Translations under genes and position numbers: made by a program
Shown: positions 61,835 through 64,000 of the stretch, one piece after another
Layout: each line of letters opens with the position of its first letter
Numbering within the stretch: the first letter of the stretch is position 1
Notes under the pieces: generated by a model
Told to the model about the DNA's origin: nothing
Seen by the model: the letters and a program-made list of their open reading frames with translations, nothing else
The model's database searches: none
Assembly: GCA_020746995.1 (NCBI GenBank)
Contig: JAGPXD010000005.1
Coordinates: forward strand, 2,356,001 to 2,420,000
Reading direction: 5' to 3'
Length of the DNA stretch: 64,000 nucleotides
Origin: Plectosphaerella cucumerina
Lineage: Eukaryota; Ascomycota; Sordariomycetes; Glomerellales; Plectosphaerellaceae

Positions 61835-64000
61835 ATATAATTTAATCCGTATAAAGGAAGGAGAGGAGTAAAAGATAACTTTCCGTACTTACCGAGGATA
61901 CTTTAAGTATTTAGTAATACCTTTCGGGCTTATAAATACTCCGGCTATATTCTAAACGATAATTAATAAAGTTCTTTATAACTTCCTAGATATCTTTATA
62001 GTAGTATATCTCGATAATATCTTTATTTTTTCGAAAACTCTTAAGGAATATCGAAAGTATATTTACTAGGTCTTAAAATAACTAATAGATACTAAACTAC
62101 TTATTAAACCTAAAAAGAGTAAGTTCTATACTTAGGATATAGACTTCCTCGGATATAATATCTAATTAAGGGAAATCCGTATAGACCCTAAGAAGATCGA
62201 GATAGTTAAAAACTAACCGATGCTAGTTAATATCTCCGATATTAAAAGACTCCTTAGATTTATTAAATTTTACTAATAATTTATAAAGGGATATAGTTAA
62301 ATCTCCCGACCTCTTACTAACTTAATAAAAAAAAAAAACTATTCCGTTAATAGGATACCGAAAAATAAGCCTTTTAGAGTATTAAGAATAATATCTTAAG
62401 TAAACTAATTCTTAAAATCCCTAACCCTAAGTTACTATTTAAAGTTAAGACCGACGTATTAGACTATATACTTAGAGGATAAGAAGGATAACTTTACTCT
62501 ATTACTTTCTACTTAAAAAAACTTTATAGACTAGAACTTAACTATTGGATTTATAATAAAAAACTAATAACTATTATTAAAACCTTTAAGGAATAAAAAC
62601 TATACCTCTTAGGTACTATATACCTAGTTAAGGTTCTTACGGACTATAAAAACCTTATTAACTTTATAACTATAAAAGAGTTAAATAAATAATAGACTAG
62701 ATAGGCTAAATTCCTCTTAGAGTTTAATTTTATTATCTTATACTATAAAGGATTAGAGAATAGTCGAGTAGATACCTTAAGTCGATAAAGTAACTTAGTA
62801 AGTACTAAAGTCCCCGATTATAATATAATCCTCTTAATTAATTTATAAGGCGATTTTATACCTAATAAATAAGTCTTAGAGGTTCTTACTACTTATAAGG
62901 AAACTATATAAAAGCTTATTATATATATCTATAGTACCCTAGCCTACGGATATTAAGGAGTGTAGAAAATATACTAGTATATCCGATAGTACTATAACGA
63001 GAATATTATATACCTTTAAGTATAGGAAGTACTTAAAACTTATAACCTCTACTATAAGAGTAAAGCCGCTAGGTATAAGCCCTACGGAGAACTTAAGCCT
63101 CTACCTATAGTAGAAGAACTATAGATTTCTATCTCTTTAGATTTTATTACGGACTTACCTAAGTCTAAGGAACCGGTCTTAGGACGGTAGTATAATACTA
63201 TCCTAGTTATCGTCGATTACTTTACTAAGTATTCCTATTTTCTACTATACCTTAAAATAGGGACTATAGGAGACTTTATATATATCTTCCTATATAATAT
63301 TACTTTATAATATAGTATACTAAAGGAATTTATTTCCGATCTTAATAAGCTATTTATAAGTTACTTTTAGAAAAGACTTATAAAATAACTTAGACCCGAT
63401 TATTACCTCCTAACTATATTCTATCTATAATTAGAGGGATAAATAGAAAGGACTAACTAGACCCTTAAGTAGTACCTTTACTCCTATATTAATAAGTAAT
63501 AGGATAACTAAGTAATATTTCTTCTGATAGTATAGTTTACCTATAATAGCGTACCTAGTAAGTTAACTAAGGTCTTACCTTTCTATACTAACTATAGATT
63601 TAACCCTATAATATATGGAGAACCTAGGGAAACTTCGAAAACTCCTAAAGTTAATAAGCTAACCTAGGATATTAGGGGAAATTTATAATATACTATATTA
63701 GGACTTTTAACTAGTATACGTTAAAATAACTAAATATACTAACTAGTTAAGGATAAAGGGACTATCCTTTAAGGAGGGGGATAAAGTCTACCTTATTTAT
63801 AAAAATATTAAAACTATATACCCTAATAGTAAGTTATATTTTAAAAAGATTAGACTTTTTAAAATTTAGTAGAAATTCTCGGATACTAATTTTCGACTTT
63901 CCTTACCCGAGAATATAAAGATCTACCCGGTCTTCTATATTATACTACTTAAAGTTATACTAGATAACGTATTACTTAAAGATAACCTTAAAGTAGATAA

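Larger units (their letters stand above)
49375..64000. repeat. RIP-degraded AT-rich island (relic retrotransposons)
   Basis: From here to the end of the window the DNA is TA-rich, has stops in every frame and almost lacks CA and TG. In 50401-50580, for example, I count one CA and no TG in 180 bases while TA is abundant. This is the known footprint of repeat-induced point mutation (CpA to TpA on both strands). No intact gene is present; individual elements are listed separately. Confidence 0.9.
58150..64000 (+). pseudogene. Decayed Ty3/Gypsy-type retroelement 2 (gag-pol relic, runs off the window)
   Basis: Reading through stops gives a gag-like domain from about 58200, a degraded zinc knuckle near 58930-58980, a protease-like region about 59500-59700, reverse transcriptase from about 60780 interrupted at 60989 and resuming at 61835 (the YxDD-box position near 62010 is degraded), RNase H about 62430-62780, an integrase core about 63110-63500, and a C-terminal domain near 63830. 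The sequence differs from retroelement 1, so it is another lineage. It is inactive. No 3' LTR is seen before the window ends. Confidence 0.8.

Overview
This window is nuclear DNA of a filamentous ascomycete (Pezizomycotina, probably Sordariomycetes). The evidence is compact genes with many 50-120 bp GT-AG introns, a RACK1/CPC2 gene of canonical length, fungal-type TAF8, OST3, homocitrate synthase and RPC1, and a stop-riddled AT-rich block with the CpA/TpG depletion left by repeat-induced point mutation (RIP). The species cannot be fixed from the sequence alone.

Layout. Positions 1-49160 are a GC-balanced, gene-dense block of 18 protein genes on both strands. In order they are GCN1 (+), ribosomal protein eL19 (+), mitochondrial serine hydroxymethyltransferase (+), an isochorismatase-like/AlkB-like/GST-like fusion protein (-), TAF8 (-), RACK1 (+) with a likely U24 snoRNA in its last intron, OST3 (-), an unidentified coiled-coil AT-hook protein (+), MRM2 rRNA methyltransferase (+), ribosomal protein eL18 (-), a mitochondrial carrier (-), an SR-type splicing factor (-), fimbrin (-), a small RING-like/ankyrin-like protein (+), a DDHD phospholipase A1 (-), an SRAP/HMCES protein (+), RNA polymerase III largest subunit (-) and homocitrate synthase (+). 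Exon models were built by hand by joining reading frames at splice signals, and every model closes in frame.

Positions from about 49375 to 64000 are a RIP-degraded island with no intact gene. It holds two decayed Ty3/Gypsy-type retroelements on the + strand. Each has its reverse transcriptase interrupted by a later insertion flanked by a 9-bp target duplication. One insertion is a 574-bp MITE-like element with 44-bp terminal inverted repeats. The other is an 845-bp AT-rich insert. An 18-bp minisatellite, a 36-bp duplication and one LTR (57494-57795) lie between them.

How the genes relate. Several concern translation and amino acid control: GCN1 and RACK1/CPC2 both act in general amino acid control, eL19, eL18 and MRM2 in ribosomes, RPC1 in tRNA/5S synthesis, SHMT and homocitrate synthase in amino acid supply. 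Perfect TGASTCA (Gcn4/CPC1-type) sites sit upstream of eL19 (two), homocitrate synthase and the fusion gene. This is ordinary eukaryotic linkage, not operons. Four of about 61 inferred introns use GC-AG borders, all in phase 0.
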